Shown piece by piece: positions 33,101-43,929 of a DNA stretch of 64,000 nucleotides. The number at the start of each line of letters is the position of its first letter. The stretch's first letter is position 1. This DNA is from Phytophthora sp. 'mugwort' (Eukaryota; Oomycota; Peronosporomycetes; Peronosporales; Peronosporaceae): positions 372,001-436,000 of the forward strand of contig JAUCEF010000001.1 in assembly GCA_033558025.1 (NCBI GenBank), written 5' to 3'. The notes below the pieces were generated by a model. The model was not told the DNA's origin and did no database searches. It saw only the letters and a list, made by a program, of their open reading frames with translations. The position numbers and the translations under genes are program-made.

Positions 33101-35545
33101 GATTAATGAGGCAACAGACCCCACGGTGAGAAAGATTGAAAAGGCAAGCATCGTTGCAAATACCAAGATTTCATACGACGAGAACGAGCTGCTCAGATTG
33201 ATCCACGATCATTTAGTCACAAAAGGTTTACACGATGCTGCTTCAGCTCTTGTGGCTGAAGCCAAGATCCACGTTGAAAACTCGGAGAAGGTTTCATCCA
33301 CAGCAGACATACAGCCTTCTCGCGCTAATGAAACAATGGGTATTGGGGAAGCAGGACTCTCGGATCAGAAGAGTTCCACCCCGCATAAAAAGCAGGCCGT
33401 AGTTGATCAAGAAGTTCCATCCAGTGTTTTGGGCCGACGCGAGAGTGGGTATTTAAGTGGGGACGAAGCACCGCGTCCAACAAAGCTGCAACGAGTTTCA
33501 TCTCTTGGTTCGATTGTACCAGAACTGAAGAAGATCCAGGTTGCGGACCGACTTTCAGTGAAAATATCTCGACCTGTGGATGGGCAAGTCAAGGCTTTAC
33601 CAAGCACTCCTTATAGCCAATCAAGAAAACGAATGCGGCAAGCTTTTCACAGACCTCATCTCTTTCAAGATCCTGCTCCAACTCAGTCGGTAACTTCTCC
33701 AAGAGTTGTGTCTGAGACAACCTGCTCCGATGCTCTTCAAAAGCTCCCGATAAATGCACGATGGAGTGCTAACAATGATGCGGCCCCTGTGTCTGCATCA
33801 AGCAAGTTAGATGAAATTATCACACATTACTTGAGAGAGCAGCATCGCCAATGCACCAACCCAGTCACAACGGTGCCTCCGTTTAAATTGCTGGGTAAGG
33901 GATCGCTGCATCGTTGCCCAGATCCACCTGCAACCACATCGTCAAACTTAAGCATGTGTACACGGCTATTGCGCCGCAGTCGCACCGGATATCGTGTTGG
34001 GTCATCTGCTTTCTCATCATATTACGCGGATGCGGGGATCGATCGTTACGTCTTCAGTCGCTACCGGCCTTATCGCACTGTAGGAGCACATTTCGGATCG
34101 TTTGCATGGGGAGGAGTAAGCGTTGCTCGATTCTTCGGTCAAGACCAGCAAGACATGCTGATTGGTAATCATGATGGAGAGCTGCGTCAATTCCATATTG
34201 GATCCGATGAAGTCGTCGAAGAATGGACCTGTCACTCGCCATCAAGTGCTATCGTCAATCTGGAAACGAATGAGGCCACATCCCTGGGCACCCAAAGCCG
34301 ACTGATACTAACCGGGGCAGTGGCTCTTTCAGAACTCGCTGTGAACGAAATCGTACTCTGGGATGCCAATGATACGAGTTCACTTGTAGAGCGATGGCGT
34401 TTCCAAGGAGGTCTTCGTCCTCAGTTCAACCATTACGGAGACCGAATTGTTACTCTCGACGCCCGTTCTAACGACGAAGAGGCTGAAGTGGGCGGGTCTG
34501 GTTTCACTGTTAAGGGTGCCGTCGTCCTCGATATTGCGACGGGCGACGTGCTGTGTGACCTGAAGGATGCAATGCGTTCTAATGATTATGGTGCAGAAAC
34601 TAATTGCTGCTTTTCACCTTGTGACGGCACTATTCTAACGGATGGAATGTTGTGGGATGCTCGTATTCCTACACGCGCATTGTACAAATTTGACAAGTTA
34701 TCGAATGTCGGCTGTGGCTTTTTCCATCCTAATGGCAACGAGGTGATCGTGAATTCGGCAGTATGGGACCTTCGTACATACCGCCTGTTGCGCATGGTGC
34801 CAGCATTGGACAAGTGCAGAATCAAGTTTAATCCATCTGCTAGTGTGCTGTTTGCATACTATCCATATGCAGGGGTAAGTGCGATATTGTTTCAGGAAGT
34901 TGTGTGAGTGAGACTAACCTCATTGCTTATCTTGATCAGGGCGACTACCTGGAACGCAGGAAGACTAAGCTCAAGTCATGGTTTCGAGTGCTAGATGCGC
35001 GTGACTACAGAGATATCACGACGATCGATCTGGGTCGTCCTGTGTTCGACCTCAGTCTGAACACTAAGAGCACGCTGCTATCTGTTGTGGAAGGACGCTA
35101 CTTGGAAGCTGGTGACGTTGACGACGACGATTCCATCTGCCGCCTTTACGACATCGGTCGAAAGCGTCCCGCTGAAGATGACTCGGATGCAGAAGATGGG
35201 GAGGATGATTCAGATACGCTGGACGATGACGAATACGATGACGAAAACTCTAGTGATAACGATGAGGTGGAGGAGGAAGATTCAGATGAAAGTGATGAGG
35301 AAACATCCGGTTTTAACTCGGAAGATGTTGGAAGCTCAGAGGAAGACGAGGAAGACGACGAGAATGATGAGGATGCTTCTGCGCACATCCTTGCCATTGA
35401 GGAGGATAGTGCCGATGAAGATGGCAATGGGTCGATTTTATCAACGCATGATCTCGGCTATTTATTAGAACTCCCTGATACTACATATTATGAGGTTCAC
35501 GGTCAATATTCGAGCGACGAAGATGACGCTGAAGAAGACGAGTAG
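30191..35545 (+). CDS. DCAF1: DCAF1/VprBP homologue, CUL4-DDB1 substrate receptor, 5 exons (1690 aa)
   Basis: Proposed exons: 30191-30357, 30436-30527, 30590-30648, 30726-34874 and 34940-35545, all with GT-AG junctions that keep frame (donors GTGCGT, GTTGAG, GTACGA, GTAAGT). The order matches DCAF1. A long helical N-terminal armadillo-like region comes first, including LLLATVPVNSRAIVRMLDHD and KRLVMLELLYTLDCLGSMGE. Next is a LisH motif at about 33176-33270 (ENELLRLIHDHLVTKGLHDA), then a basic/Ser-rich linker. A WD40 part from about 34085 contains two WDxR boxes (GMLWDARIPTRAL, SAVWDLRTYRLL) that in this family contact DDB1. The C-terminus is strongly acidic (EDGEDDSDTLDDDEYDDE and following), as in animal and plant DCAF1. 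The product would recruit substrates to the CRL4 ubiquitin ligase in the nucleus. Human DCAF1 is about 1500 aa. The first two junctions are less certain than the last two. Confidence 0.9.
34875..34939 (+). other. Last intron of DCAF1 (65 nt)
   Basis: Donor GTAAGT at 34875, GACTAACCT in the middle as branch site, acceptor TTGATCAG ending at 34939. Removing it joins ...YYPYAG to GDYLERRKTKLKSWF in phase 0 and carries the WD40 region into the acidic tail. Confidence 0.85.
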
Positions 35546-35781
35546 TGTAGGAGGAGATCTGTGAGCATGATACGAGTACCGGTGCAAAGAAGGTAATATC
35601 ACGAGGGTTTCGTTGAATGGCTTGCCCCCTGCAGATCCCGCACGAGTGGGTACGTCGAAGCATTGAAGCGTTGCTCCTAATTTATCTTGGCTCATGAGCA
35701 CTCAGACGAAACGACAGCGGCATATTGCACTTTGCTGCTGGAGACTCGTAGCGGTAGCCGCGTTTTTCAAGACGTCGCGCC

Positions 35782-37830
35782 ATGGCGACCAAGCCTGAAG
35801 TGGACATAGAGGCTTTGGGCGACAAGCCTGTGCTGCTGAAGCGCAAGGACTTTCTGGGAACGGAGAAGGCTGCTCAGAGCCACCCTAACCGAACGTATTA
35901 CTACCGCCAGCCCACGGACCTTCAATACGTGATTGATACGTCTACCAGCCATCTCGTACGTGAGCCGAAAGACACCAAGGTGCTATTGGCACGTGGGCAA
36001 GCACTTTTCAAGCAAGCTAATTTCGACCAGACTATTCAAGACCTTAACGAGGTAGTGGCTTTGGACAGCTCAAATGCAACAGCATTTTACACGCGTGGAT
36101 TGGCGTATTCAAAGTTGGACAAAGTGGAGCTAGCGATACGTGACTTCTCGCGAGCACTACAGATCAACCCAGAGCACGTGAATGCTGCGTACGCCCGCGC
36201 CTCCTGCTACAATTCACAGGGGGACTTTGTACGAGCAATTGACGACTACAACTTTGCGTTGCTGAAAGACAAGAAGATCAAATTGCAGCAAAAGCACCAG
36301 CAAGAGTTGCATCGGTCTGCGATCATGTCTCGGCAGCAGCTACAGCGGCAGAAGCAGCAACAAGACGAAAGCGCAAGCAGCGCGTTTATTTTCACCCAAC
36401 GACTGAAGGAGACAAGCCTGAACGTGCAGACATCCGTGTCACTAGTAGAAAATGACAACAACGCTGAAGGTGGCCAGCGGCACGGAGAGAAGGCTGCATC
36501 AGGGTTGTTCGTAGATTATCGGGATCATAACGTTTCGAAGCTAAGCGTGACGTCAGCGGCAGCTAACACGAGGCTGAAAACACGGACATCTGTCCTTTTG
36601 CCTCCATCTCCTTCTACACTGTTGGCATCCTCAGTTGATCGTAGAAGATTGCTCAAGACCACAGAGCCGGGAGGAAATAGTGGTGGCGAGATTTCGTCGA
36701 TCTCTTCTTCGACTACATCAGCGCTCGAACAAGCAGAAACCCACCACGCAAGAGGTTTCCAGTACCGCCAAGAAGGGAACTTTCCAGCTGCAGCAGATGA
36801 ATACTCACGTGCGATTCAGCTAAATCCTCAGCATTTCAAGGCCTACTTCAATCGTGGATTCATCTACGATAAAATGCGGCGCTTTGATGCCGCTGTGGAA
36901 GACTACACACAGGCTTTGAAGATGGATCCGCACAATGCTTTTGCGCTCTATAATCGAGGAATCTCTCTCGATCGTAGTGGAGATTATCAAGGCGCACTTG
37001 CTGACTTCACCCAGGCCATTGAACTGCTACCAACAAACGCTGATTTTTATCACAACCGTGGCTTTTGCCATCGCAAGCAGGGAAATTTCGAGCTGGCCAT
37101 TTCCGACTACTCACGAGCAATTAAATTCAACCCGGAACACTTCAAGTCGCTGTATAACCGAGCGTACTCGTACGACAAGCTCGGTCGCTATGAGGAGGCA
37201 GTGCAGGACTACACGGCCGCATTGCGAGTTGAACCAGAGAACGCCAACGCTTATCACAACAGAGGAAGTACTTACGACAAGATGAAAAACACAGCTCGAG
37301 CAATCGCCGACTTTGATCGGGCTATCACGCTTCAGCCTCGCTCGTTGTCAAGCTACAACAGCCGGGGCTTGTGTTTCGATCAGCTTGGGCGACACGAGGA
37401 AGCACTGCAAGATTTTGCCAAGGCGCTAGTACTGGACCCACGCAGTGCTGTGTTTTACCACAATCGCGGCTACTGTCTGCGTAACATGGGCCGCTTTGAG
37501 GAAGCTGTGCATGACTACAGCTCGGCACTTGTACTGGAACCACGCAACGTTGCTGCTTATAACAATCGAGGATACGCGCTTCGCAAGCTTCGTCGCTTTA
37601 ACGAAGCCGTCGCGGATTATACCACCGCACTCGCCATTGATCCACAAAACACAAGAACTTTAAGCAATCGGGCCTACTCGCTAGCGAAAATGCAACGGTT
37701 TGAAGAAGCCATCGCAGATTACACCCAGGTACTGACACTTGATCCTCAAAACTCGTACTCGCGCCACAACTGGACAATTCTTACGGCAAAGTTGAGAGGT
37801 GATAATGTGGACGAACGAGATCTAAAGTGA
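35782..37830 (+). CDS. 13-TPR scaffold protein (682 aa), TTC6-like
   Basis: An intact single-exon frame starting MATKPEVDIEALGDKP. Three TPR units occupy about residues 60-165, followed by a Gln-rich, coiled-coil-like segment (LQQKHQQELHRSAIMSRQQL) and a Ser-rich linker. Ten consecutive 34-residue TPRs then run from about 315 to 660, each with a pattern like A-x-YNRG--Y-K-G--E-A--DY--AL-L-P-N (for example HFKAYFNRGFIYDKMRRFDA). The array is highly regular, with NRG in almost every unit, which resembles TTC6-type proteins. The domain binds other proteins; no enzymatic motif or signal peptide is seen. It starts 236 bp after the DCAF1 stop on the same strand and ends 200 bp before the convergent COQ5 stop. 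The exact orthologue is not established. Confidence 0.9.
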   Translation: MATKPEVDIEALGDKPVLLKRKDFLGTEKAAQSHPNRTYYYRQPTDLQYVIDTSTSHLVREPKDTKVLLARGQALFKQANFDQTIQDLNEVVALDSSNATAFYTRGLAYSKLDKVELAIRDFSRALQINPEHVNAAYARASCYNSQGDFVRAIDDYNFALLKDKKIKLQQKHQQELHRSAIMSRQQLQRQKQQQDESASSAFIFTQRLKETSLNVQTSVSLVENDNNAEGGQRHGEKAASGLFVDYRDHNVSKLSVTSAAANTRLKTRTSVLLPPSPSTLLASSVDRRRLLKTTEPGGNSGGEISSISSSTTSALEQAETHHARGFQYRQEGNFPAAADEYSRAIQLNPQHFKAYFNRGFIYDKMRRFDAAVEDYTQALKMDPHNAFALYNRGISLDRSGDYQGALADFTQAIELLPTNADFYHNRGFCHRKQGNFELAISDYSRAIKFNPEHFKSLYNRAYSYDKLGRYEEAVQDYTAALRVEPENANAYHNRGSTYDKMKNTARAIADFDRAITLQPRSLSSYNSRGLCFDQLGRHEEALQDFAKALVLDPRSAVFYHNRGYCLRNMGRFEEAVHDYSSALVLEPRNVAAYNNRGYALRKLRRFNEAVADYTTALAIDPQNTRTLSNRAYSLAKMQRFEEAIADYTQVLTLDPQNSYSRHNWTILTAKLRGDNVDERDLK

Positions 37831-38030
37831 GAACGCGACGCAGCTGAAGAAAAATAGGAAAATTAACCTAGAAACCGATTATTTCTTGTCCTATATCTGG
37901 CAGCAGCTTCTACGGCTTCGCTGCCGAACCTTATTGTTGAAAATACAGATAGGGAGAATTGTTCACTCCACCGCTGTATGGTTCAGGAGATCCTCACGAA
38001 CGAGTTTCTTCTTGTCATATATGAAGAGAC

Positions 38031-39074
38031 TTAGAACTTGAATCCCGAGTGCATGGCAGTAACGCCGAACGTGAAGTTTGTGTAAGTCACGCGCTTGAAG
38101 CCGGCACCCTCAATCATGGCTTTAAACTTCTCCTGCGGTGGGAACTGACGGATACTCTCCACCAGATACTGGTACGAGGGGCGATCATTGGCAACCTTCT
38201 CGCCCAACAGCGGGATGACGTTGAAGGAATACTGTACACCAACAAGGTAAATAACCCATTAGTGTAACCTAAACATATTGGCCACATATTGAAAAAATAA
38301 TATATAAAATACTTACAGCGTCGTAGACTTGACGAATAAGGGGGTTAGGCACTCGACTGAACTCCATGCACATGAAGCGGCCTCCGGGCTTAAGGACGCG
38401 GTAGGCTTCCTTGATGGCGCGGTCCACATGGGTGACATTACGGATGCCGAACACAATAGTGTAGACGTCGAACGAGTTGTCCTCAAAGTCCAAGTGCTCA
38501 GCGTTGCCCTCTACCCAGCGGAAAAGGGACTGGTCGATGTGGGACATAACCTTGGCGGCGCGCTCTTCGCCCACCTGCAGCATGGACGAGTTGATGTCGC
38601 ACACGGTGATCTCGGAGCCCTCGGTACCTCGGGGCGACTTGGACAGCTGCTCAGCAATGCGGAACGCGATGTCACCTGTGCCACCAGCCACGTCCAGACA
38701 TTTAAGAGGGCCCACGGGGTGCAGCGTGTCCACGAACGCGTCCTTCCACAGGCGGTGCATGCCACCGCTCATAAAGTCGTTCATAACGTCATATCTGCCT
38801 CTCAACATATAAAGCATGAGAGTCATTTTTTCAGTAGTATATATAAAGTATGAGGTGCCTACCGCTCAGCCACCTTGTGGAAGACGGACGCCACCATGCG
38901 TTCCTTGTCCTCCTCGGGCACCTGCTGGAAGCCGAAGTGCGTTGTCGAACCAGAGTGAGCAGCGGAGGCTGCGGCTGGAGAGTTGGTGGGGGAAGAAGCG
39001 GTGGTGGAAAGACTGCGCAGGAGGCGGGCGGCGCGGGGCGCGCGGCGCAGCAAGATCGACGGGGTCATGGCCAT
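38031..39074 (-). CDS. COQ5: COQ5, mitochondrial ubiquinone C-methyltransferase, 3 exons (296 aa)
   Basis: Exons 39074-38863, 38794-38317 and 38231-38031, with introns of 68 and 85 nt (donors GTAGGC and GTAAGT, acceptors GGCAG and GTACAG). The N-terminus [20 protein letters not shown] is Arg-rich without acids, a mitochondrial targeting sequence. The joined [20 protein letters not shown] is the UbiE/COQ5 signature across the first intron. SAM motif I is [19 protein letters not shown], followed by [16 protein letters not shown]. The second signature [20 protein letters not shown] and [16 protein letters not shown] are intact. Exon 3 gives [20 protein letters not shown] and [14 protein letters not shown]. 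The enzyme methylates 2-methoxy-6-polyprenyl-1,4-benzoquinol in ubiquinone synthesis at the inner mitochondrial membrane. Full family length, no damage seen. Confidence 0.95.
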
Positions 39075-39326
39075 GGCACGTAGATCTGAGGTTGAGAGGC
39101 AGCGTGCGTGGCAATGACACTGAAAAAACGAGCCCAGCTATTTCGTGTACACCACATGGTTTCAGCAATTTTTAAGTCCGGTTACGTACATTACACTACC
39201 TACGGTAGTAAACGTACACTAATAAATAGTGTCCCCCACTGCCTCTACCTTCATTACAATTACTGGTCAGCATGTGCTCTGCGCTCCAGCGCATTAGCAC
39301 GCGGTCTTGTCTTCATTTTTCCGAAG

Positions 39327-40033
39327 ATGGAGAAGCGTCGCCAAGCGATTGATATTGGCCGCAAGCAAGAAGTCATCGCCTGGGTTGCGGCAGACGGTGA
39401 AAGAAAACCGATCCGGGCCATCGCGCACTTCCGACCGAAAAGAAGGGCTGGTGTCTCGACGGTGGTTCAGTGGGAAAGTGGTGGCGCTTGAAAGCCAAAA
39501 TTAAGGGCACGCCTTCGCACCAGCTCCGCCTTGCTGGTGGTGGCCGCAAGAAGACGTCCGATTCGCTGGAAGATATGATGTTTGATGAGTTCATGAACAG
39601 GAGACTGAAACAAGGTTACGCGTAGCTGGCTGTAGAACACCGCGCTGGCGATCTATGCGTGTGAAGTAACGTCCCTTGCTGTTTCGGACCATCGAGTGTC
39701 AGATTTTATGGAACGCTATGGTATTTCCTTTCGCCGCTATACGTATCTCACTACACTGGACTACCCTGGGCGACGACACCTTAGTCGGCCGCGCTGTGAA
39801 CAACTTCAAATACCTGCGTCTGAATTCAATCGACCTCGAGTGGACTGTCCTTATGAACGAACCTGTGGTTTAAGTCGAGGATGCGCGGACGCAAGCACTC
39901 CACCTCACCGGTACCCGACATGTTATTATGCGTTCGATAGGTTTCGCTTCAATGCAAATTACCGTGGTGTGAACGCGACAGGCAGAAAGTTACCCCTTTT
40001 CTGGTGTGGGAAATTCAAAAGTACACCCGTTTA
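39327..40033 (+). pseudogene. pogo/Tigger-type (CENP-B-like) transposase, left part, split by Tc1 element
   Basis: The ATG at 39327 begins MEKRRQAIDIGRKQEVIAWV, a helix-turn-helix opening. After a shift comes KGWCLDGGSVGKWWRLKAKI, KGTPSHQLRLAGGGRKKTSD, then to 39625 EDMMFDEFMNRRLKQGYA. Past a stop, FMERYGISFRRYTYLTTL, VNNFKYLRLNSIDLEWTVLM and NEPVV match the start of the DDE domain of oomycete pogo-like transposases, though the expected DE pair is NE here. HLTGTRHVIMRSIGFASMQI follows. The reading is cut at 40033 by the Tc1/mariner insertion and resumes after 41605 with AWVDSELLNK then IDMAFPP. Stops and shifts make it inactive. Confidence 0.65.
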
Positions 40034-41603
40034 CACTCCCTGACAGAATATTACGGCCACTAAGTGTTTTTCCTATAACCTTTCTGCTACTGAGAGTTGA
40101 AGCTTGCTGTTTAGATATGCTGTAGACACCCAGAGAAGCATAGATACGATGAGAAGTTTGCGAAGTTCGCGCTGCGAGAGGAGGCTCCCATACAAAAAGA
40201 ACGTATAGTGGGCCCGAACGCAATTTACGGCCGGCCTTACGCATACAAAATTCAAGTCAAACGTCACGAAATGATAGAATCATTAATCAAACGCGCTTCC
40301 AGATACCTTTTGGTGGCAGGATGTAGGCGCTCTCCGCACGGCCTACTTGTGCTATTGCTGCCATTCAACAACTTGATGGGGCGAGGACCATCGCTGAACG
40401 AGGAGGACCGCGGGCGGATCCAAGGGCTAAGGAGTGCGGCATCAGCATCCGAGCTATCGCCAAGAAGACCAAGTGCTTAAGGGACTGTATACACCGAGCA
40501 TTGAAGATAGGCCCGACCCAGCGCCGCACAGCAGGCAGGAAGCCTTTGCTCTCTAGACGGAAGACTCGCCGCATCGTTCGCAAGGCAGCTACTGGCGACT
40601 TCAGCTCCACGCGCCTGAAGGAGGAGCTTTCGTGCACATGCACAGCTCGGATAATTCGACTCCTTCTGGCTGGCGTCGACCGGCTGGAATACGCCAAGAT
40701 GGACAACACCCTCCCCCTCACCAATCAGCATAAGTTGGCTCGACTGGATTGAGCTCAAAGCATGATTGTCCAGCCGGACATGTGGTCCCAGATCGTCTTC
40801 TCCGACGAGAAGAGGTTCAACCTCGATGGTCCAGATGGTCTGCGCAATTCGATGGCCTACAAGACAGATTGTGCGGCGAAAGAATGGCGGTGGATCGGTA
40901 ATGGTATGGGGAAGCTTCAGCGCAGCTGGAAAGTCGAAGCTCGCAGTGCTCCAAGGGCGACAGGCGTCGGAGCACTACGTCTAACGGTGTCGGAGTACAT
41001 TCTCCCTTTTGCGCATCTCCATGATGGCATGGACAACATCTACCAGCAGGACAACGCCTCCATCCACCGCTCCAAGTTCACGACTGAGTTCTTCGCGGAC
41101 GAAGGCTCCGCGTTCTCCATTGGCCTGCTCGCTCGCCGGACTTGAACCCGATCGAGAATGTCTGGGCCACGATGGCTCAGATCGTCTACCACAATGGAAA
41201 GCAGTACGACAGCGTCGCGGATTTGACAGCAGCCTTTCTAGCGGTGTGGGGAGCTCTGACCTCGCTTACTTGCGCAAGCTTGTGGCCTTGATGCCAGGAC
41301 GCTGCATCGAAGTCATATCCAAGCAGGGCAATACCACGCACTACTAACATATAATGATTCTATCATTTCATGACGTTTGACTTGAATCTTGTATGCAAAG
41401 ACCGGCCGTAAATTGCGTTTGGGCCCACTATACGTTTCTTGTATGGGAGCCTCCCTCGCAGCGCGAACTCCGCAAAACTTCTCATCGTAACTATGCTTCG
41501 CTGGAGTATCTACAGCACATATGTAAACAACATGCTCCAACTCTCAGTAGCAGAAAAGTTACAGCAAAAAGACTTAGTGGCCGTAATATTCTGTCCGGGA
41601 GTG
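40034..41603 (+). mobile_element. Tc1/mariner element with long inverted repeats
   Basis: The ends are CACTCCCTGACAG at 40034 and, inverted, CTGTCCGGGAGTG ending at 41603. TA at 40032-40033 and at 41604-41605 forms the target duplication. The terminal inverted repeats are about 255 bp (40034-40288 and 41350-41603), unusually long, with scattered differences. The element is 1570 bp and holds one transposase frame. It sits in the pogo-like gene, so it is younger than that copy. Confidence 0.9.
40376..41345 (+). pseudogene. Tc1/mariner transposase, broken
   Basis: Frame pieces: MGRGPSLNEEDRGRIQGLRS, then after a shift near 40436 GISIRAIAKKTKCLRDCIHR (paired-like helix-turn-helix), ALKIGPTQRRTAGRKPLL, a TGA at 40750-40752 where Trp is expected, and MWSQIVFSDEKRFNLDGPDG with the first catalytic Asp. 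More shifts give MVWGSFSAAGKSKLAVLQGR. IYQQDNASIHRSKFTTEFF has the second Asp, and SPDLNPIENVWATMAQI the DE-type end. The DDxE core is recognisable but cannot be translated as one protein. Family length is about 340 aa, which the fragments cover. Confidence 0.85.
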
Positions 41604-41605
41604 TA

Positions 41606-42060
41606 GGAGAAGCCGCCGCGCCCACTTTACGTAACCGATCAGTCGGGCCTGGGTGGACAGCGAGTTATTAAATAAGTGAATTGACATGGCATTTCCGCCT
41701 ACCCAAGGCTGCTTGGGGTGCTTCTTCACAATTTCTTGGGATGGATACAACTGAGCCGCATACTATGATCTGTCAAGTCCAAGCGACCTGCCGCATCGAA
41801 TCATTGCCTTGCCAGCGTAGGGCATGTCGTTATTGTTTGTTTGGAGATTGACTGCTTTCACAGCATCAGCGGCAAGCTGAAGCTAGAAAATCTTTCCCAG
41901 GTTTTGGAGCTTTCCAGACGACGAGCCATCATTTCGAAGCTTGTCCTGCCAGCAGTTGCCCTTGATCAAATCCATTTGTAATTTCGTTCCACTTCGCTTT
42001 CCGACTTTGATCTTTCTAATTAGAGAACAGTGCGCCGATTGGTATTAGTCCGTCGCGTTT
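41606..42060 (+). pseudogene. Right part of split pogo-like gene, then unassigned sequence
   Basis: 41650-41700 reads AWVDSELLNK then IDMAFPP in the plus strand, consistent with the continuation of the pogo DDE domain beyond the Tc1 insertion. From about 41720 no further recognisable coding is seen up to the copia LTR at 42061. Confidence 0.45.
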
Positions 42061-42294
42061 TGTTGAGGCATCTCGACACAGTGCATAATAGGAACGGGGG
42101 AACTTGGCAAATCAGGGAAGAAGAAGAATCGAAAAGTGAGATTAAGTTAGGAGCTCGAGCAGAACTCAGAGAGAGTACACGTGGAGGCCTAGCGACCACC
42201 AATCTGAAACCTATCAGATCTAGACATTCTAGAACTTATCCTAGATTGTACGTTGGTGGTGTGTAAGTGTGTAGTGGTGTGCAGGTGACCAACA
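42061..42294 (-). repeat. copia 3' LTR (234 bp)
   Basis: Similar along its length to 48565-48781. Starts TGTTGAGGCATCTCGACAC and ends GGTGACCAACA on the plus strand, and follows the polypurine tract when read on the minus strand. It is 17 bp longer than the other LTR and differs at many positions, so the insertion is old. Confidence 0.85.
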
Positions 42295-42531
42295 TTCACA
42301 CTCCCCCTGTCACCAAAACCATCACTGGTGACACTGGAAATTGCCACTTGTGCGTGGGTTTCGATATTGATAAAGGCTAAACGTTTAAGCAAGACGAGCT
42401 CTAAAATCTAGAAACGTGCTTGCTGGTCAGGCCTTCCTACCGTTAATTCTGTAAAGGTCTGACGTCACGTGAGCTTGATTTGGCCATTCCTTCCTTTTTT
42501 CCAGAACTAGTTTAGCACAGTTTCATGCGTA

Positions 42532-43560
42532 ATGGATCTTGCGCCCAAGCGCCAGCTTCTTGCGTCGCCTTTGCACGAGGAAGGAAAAGAAGAGCACGAG
42601 GAGCCGCGCAAAAAGGTCAGGTAGTATTTGGTGCCGTATAGCAGCGTTCTCTCGTCTGGAGAGGACAAAAGCGAAGATGACTCGTGCAGCAACGACTACG
42701 TCTCCGAGAGCTTTGTAGCGACGACTTGAAGAGCGACGGGTCGTCTGGTGAGGAGCCCGATGTCTACGAAAGCGACGAGGACGAGATGGATCTGGAGCAG
42801 CCACTTTAGGAGCACGATCCCAAGCAACGCTGACCCGTGTGGCAGATTGACGATGTCCGCACCAACAGCGAGGGTATCAAGGAAGTCAGCGTGCTCTGGG
42901 ACTGGCGGGTAATGCCGAGGAGTCATCGCTTTCGACGCTGGGAGCCGGATGCGGTCATGATGGAGACGCACCAGGATATATCAAGTTGGCGGAGCGTTTC
43001 AAGACAAGCGGTGCGCGCCACTACGAGGCGTTTTGCAAGACGGACGACTACGGCAAGCGGATGATCGATGCTAGTGACGACTATAACTGTTGTTTAAGGA
43101 GTTGGAGATTGGAGCACGTGTGATTGGGCGACCAGATCTCATCCCTGACGACGTGGTTAAGAGGTTCTTGGGCGGACGAATTCGCGGAAGATCGCGACCT
43201 GCTCAAGGGCTGCACGTGGAAGCAGTTCGCGAGGTTGCTTCCTCGGCTTCGAGCAGATCGCTGCGACCTGGTGATCAACTGGCTGCAGAAGAACCTTGCG
43301 TCCGGTGGTCGGCGTGGATAAGCGTACTTATGGACGGAGTCTTTCGCCGACGGGGTTTACTTAGTGGGTGCCTACAATCGATACTGCTATGGACACTGCG
43401 TGGTTTTGCGTGTGGCAGAAGGCGGCAATCAGCGCTCCATCTTCGACAAAGATGAACATGGTTTTCCCAAGAGCTGGCCATCGAAGCGCAGGAGTGGACC
43501 GTGTTTTACGCCTTTATACGACCATTCCGAGCGTTCAAGCCTCGTGGGTAAGTACACAAG
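42532..43560 (+). pseudogene. Nested foreign gene fragment, acidic plus chromo-like and His-motif domain
   Basis: The ATG at 42532 gives MDLAPKRQLLASPLHEEGKE, then stops and shifts. Pieces read in order: GEEPDVYESDEDEMDLEQPL, VWQIDDVRTNSEGIKEVSVL (a short chromo-like strand pattern), GDAPGYIKLAERFKTSGARH, then WADEFAEDRDLLKGCTWKQF, DGVYLVGAYNRYCYGHCVVL and EWTVFYAFIRPFRAFKPRG ending at a GTAAGT near 43548. The last part resembles an uncharacterised domain common in Phytophthora repeats, and the GHCVVL-type histidine is peptidase-like, but I cannot name it. It runs against the copia genes and interrupts the stretch between RNase H and the copia 3' end, so it is an insertion. Confidence 0.4.
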
Positions 43561-43870
43561 AATTATATGGTGAGAGCATTGATGTTTACAGTCCAAAGAT
43601 TTAAAACCCACCGTGAAGTCCTCCTCAGACAGTCATGGTAAGTACACATACAGTCATGGTAAGTACACATACAGTCATGGTAAGTACACATGACTGTCTG
43701 AGGAGGATTTCACGGTGGGTCATGTGTACTTACCATGACTGTCTGAGGAGGATTCACAGTGGGTTTTAAATCTTTGGACTGTACACATGACTGTCTGAGG
43801 AGGATTTCACGGTGGGTTTTAAATCTTTGGACTGTAAACATCAATGTTCTCACCATATATTTCTTGTGTA
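43554..43870. repeat. Large imperfect palindrome with 3 x 21-bp core
   Basis: The left arm 43556-43640 (CACAAGAATTATATGGTGAG through CCACCGTGAAGTCCTCCTCA) is repeated in inverted orientation at about 43795-43866. Three tandem copies of a 21-bp unit (starting ACAGTCATGGTAAGTACAC) lie at 43629-43691, and partial inverted copies occupy 43692-43795. Each unit contains GGTAAGTAC, a perfect 5' splice-site-like motif. It could form a long hairpin. Confidence 0.85.
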
Positions 43871-43929
43871 ATTATTGTGTTTGGTGGTGTGTACCAACAC
43901 CTATAATTCTCTCATTTTCTCAAAAGCTT

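Noticed and set aside
35146..35427. Ser-rich minus-strand frame (93 aa)
   Set aside because: It is the antisense of the acidic DCAF1 tail; GAA/GAT codons read as TTC/ATC or Ser codons on the other strand.
38329..38853. 174-codon plus-strand frame over COQ5
   Set aside because: Shadow of COQ5 exon 2; the minus strand has all family motifs.
43629..43691. CRISPR-like repeat array
   Set aside because: Units are directly adjacent 21-bp tandem copies without spacers, in a eukaryotic transposon context.
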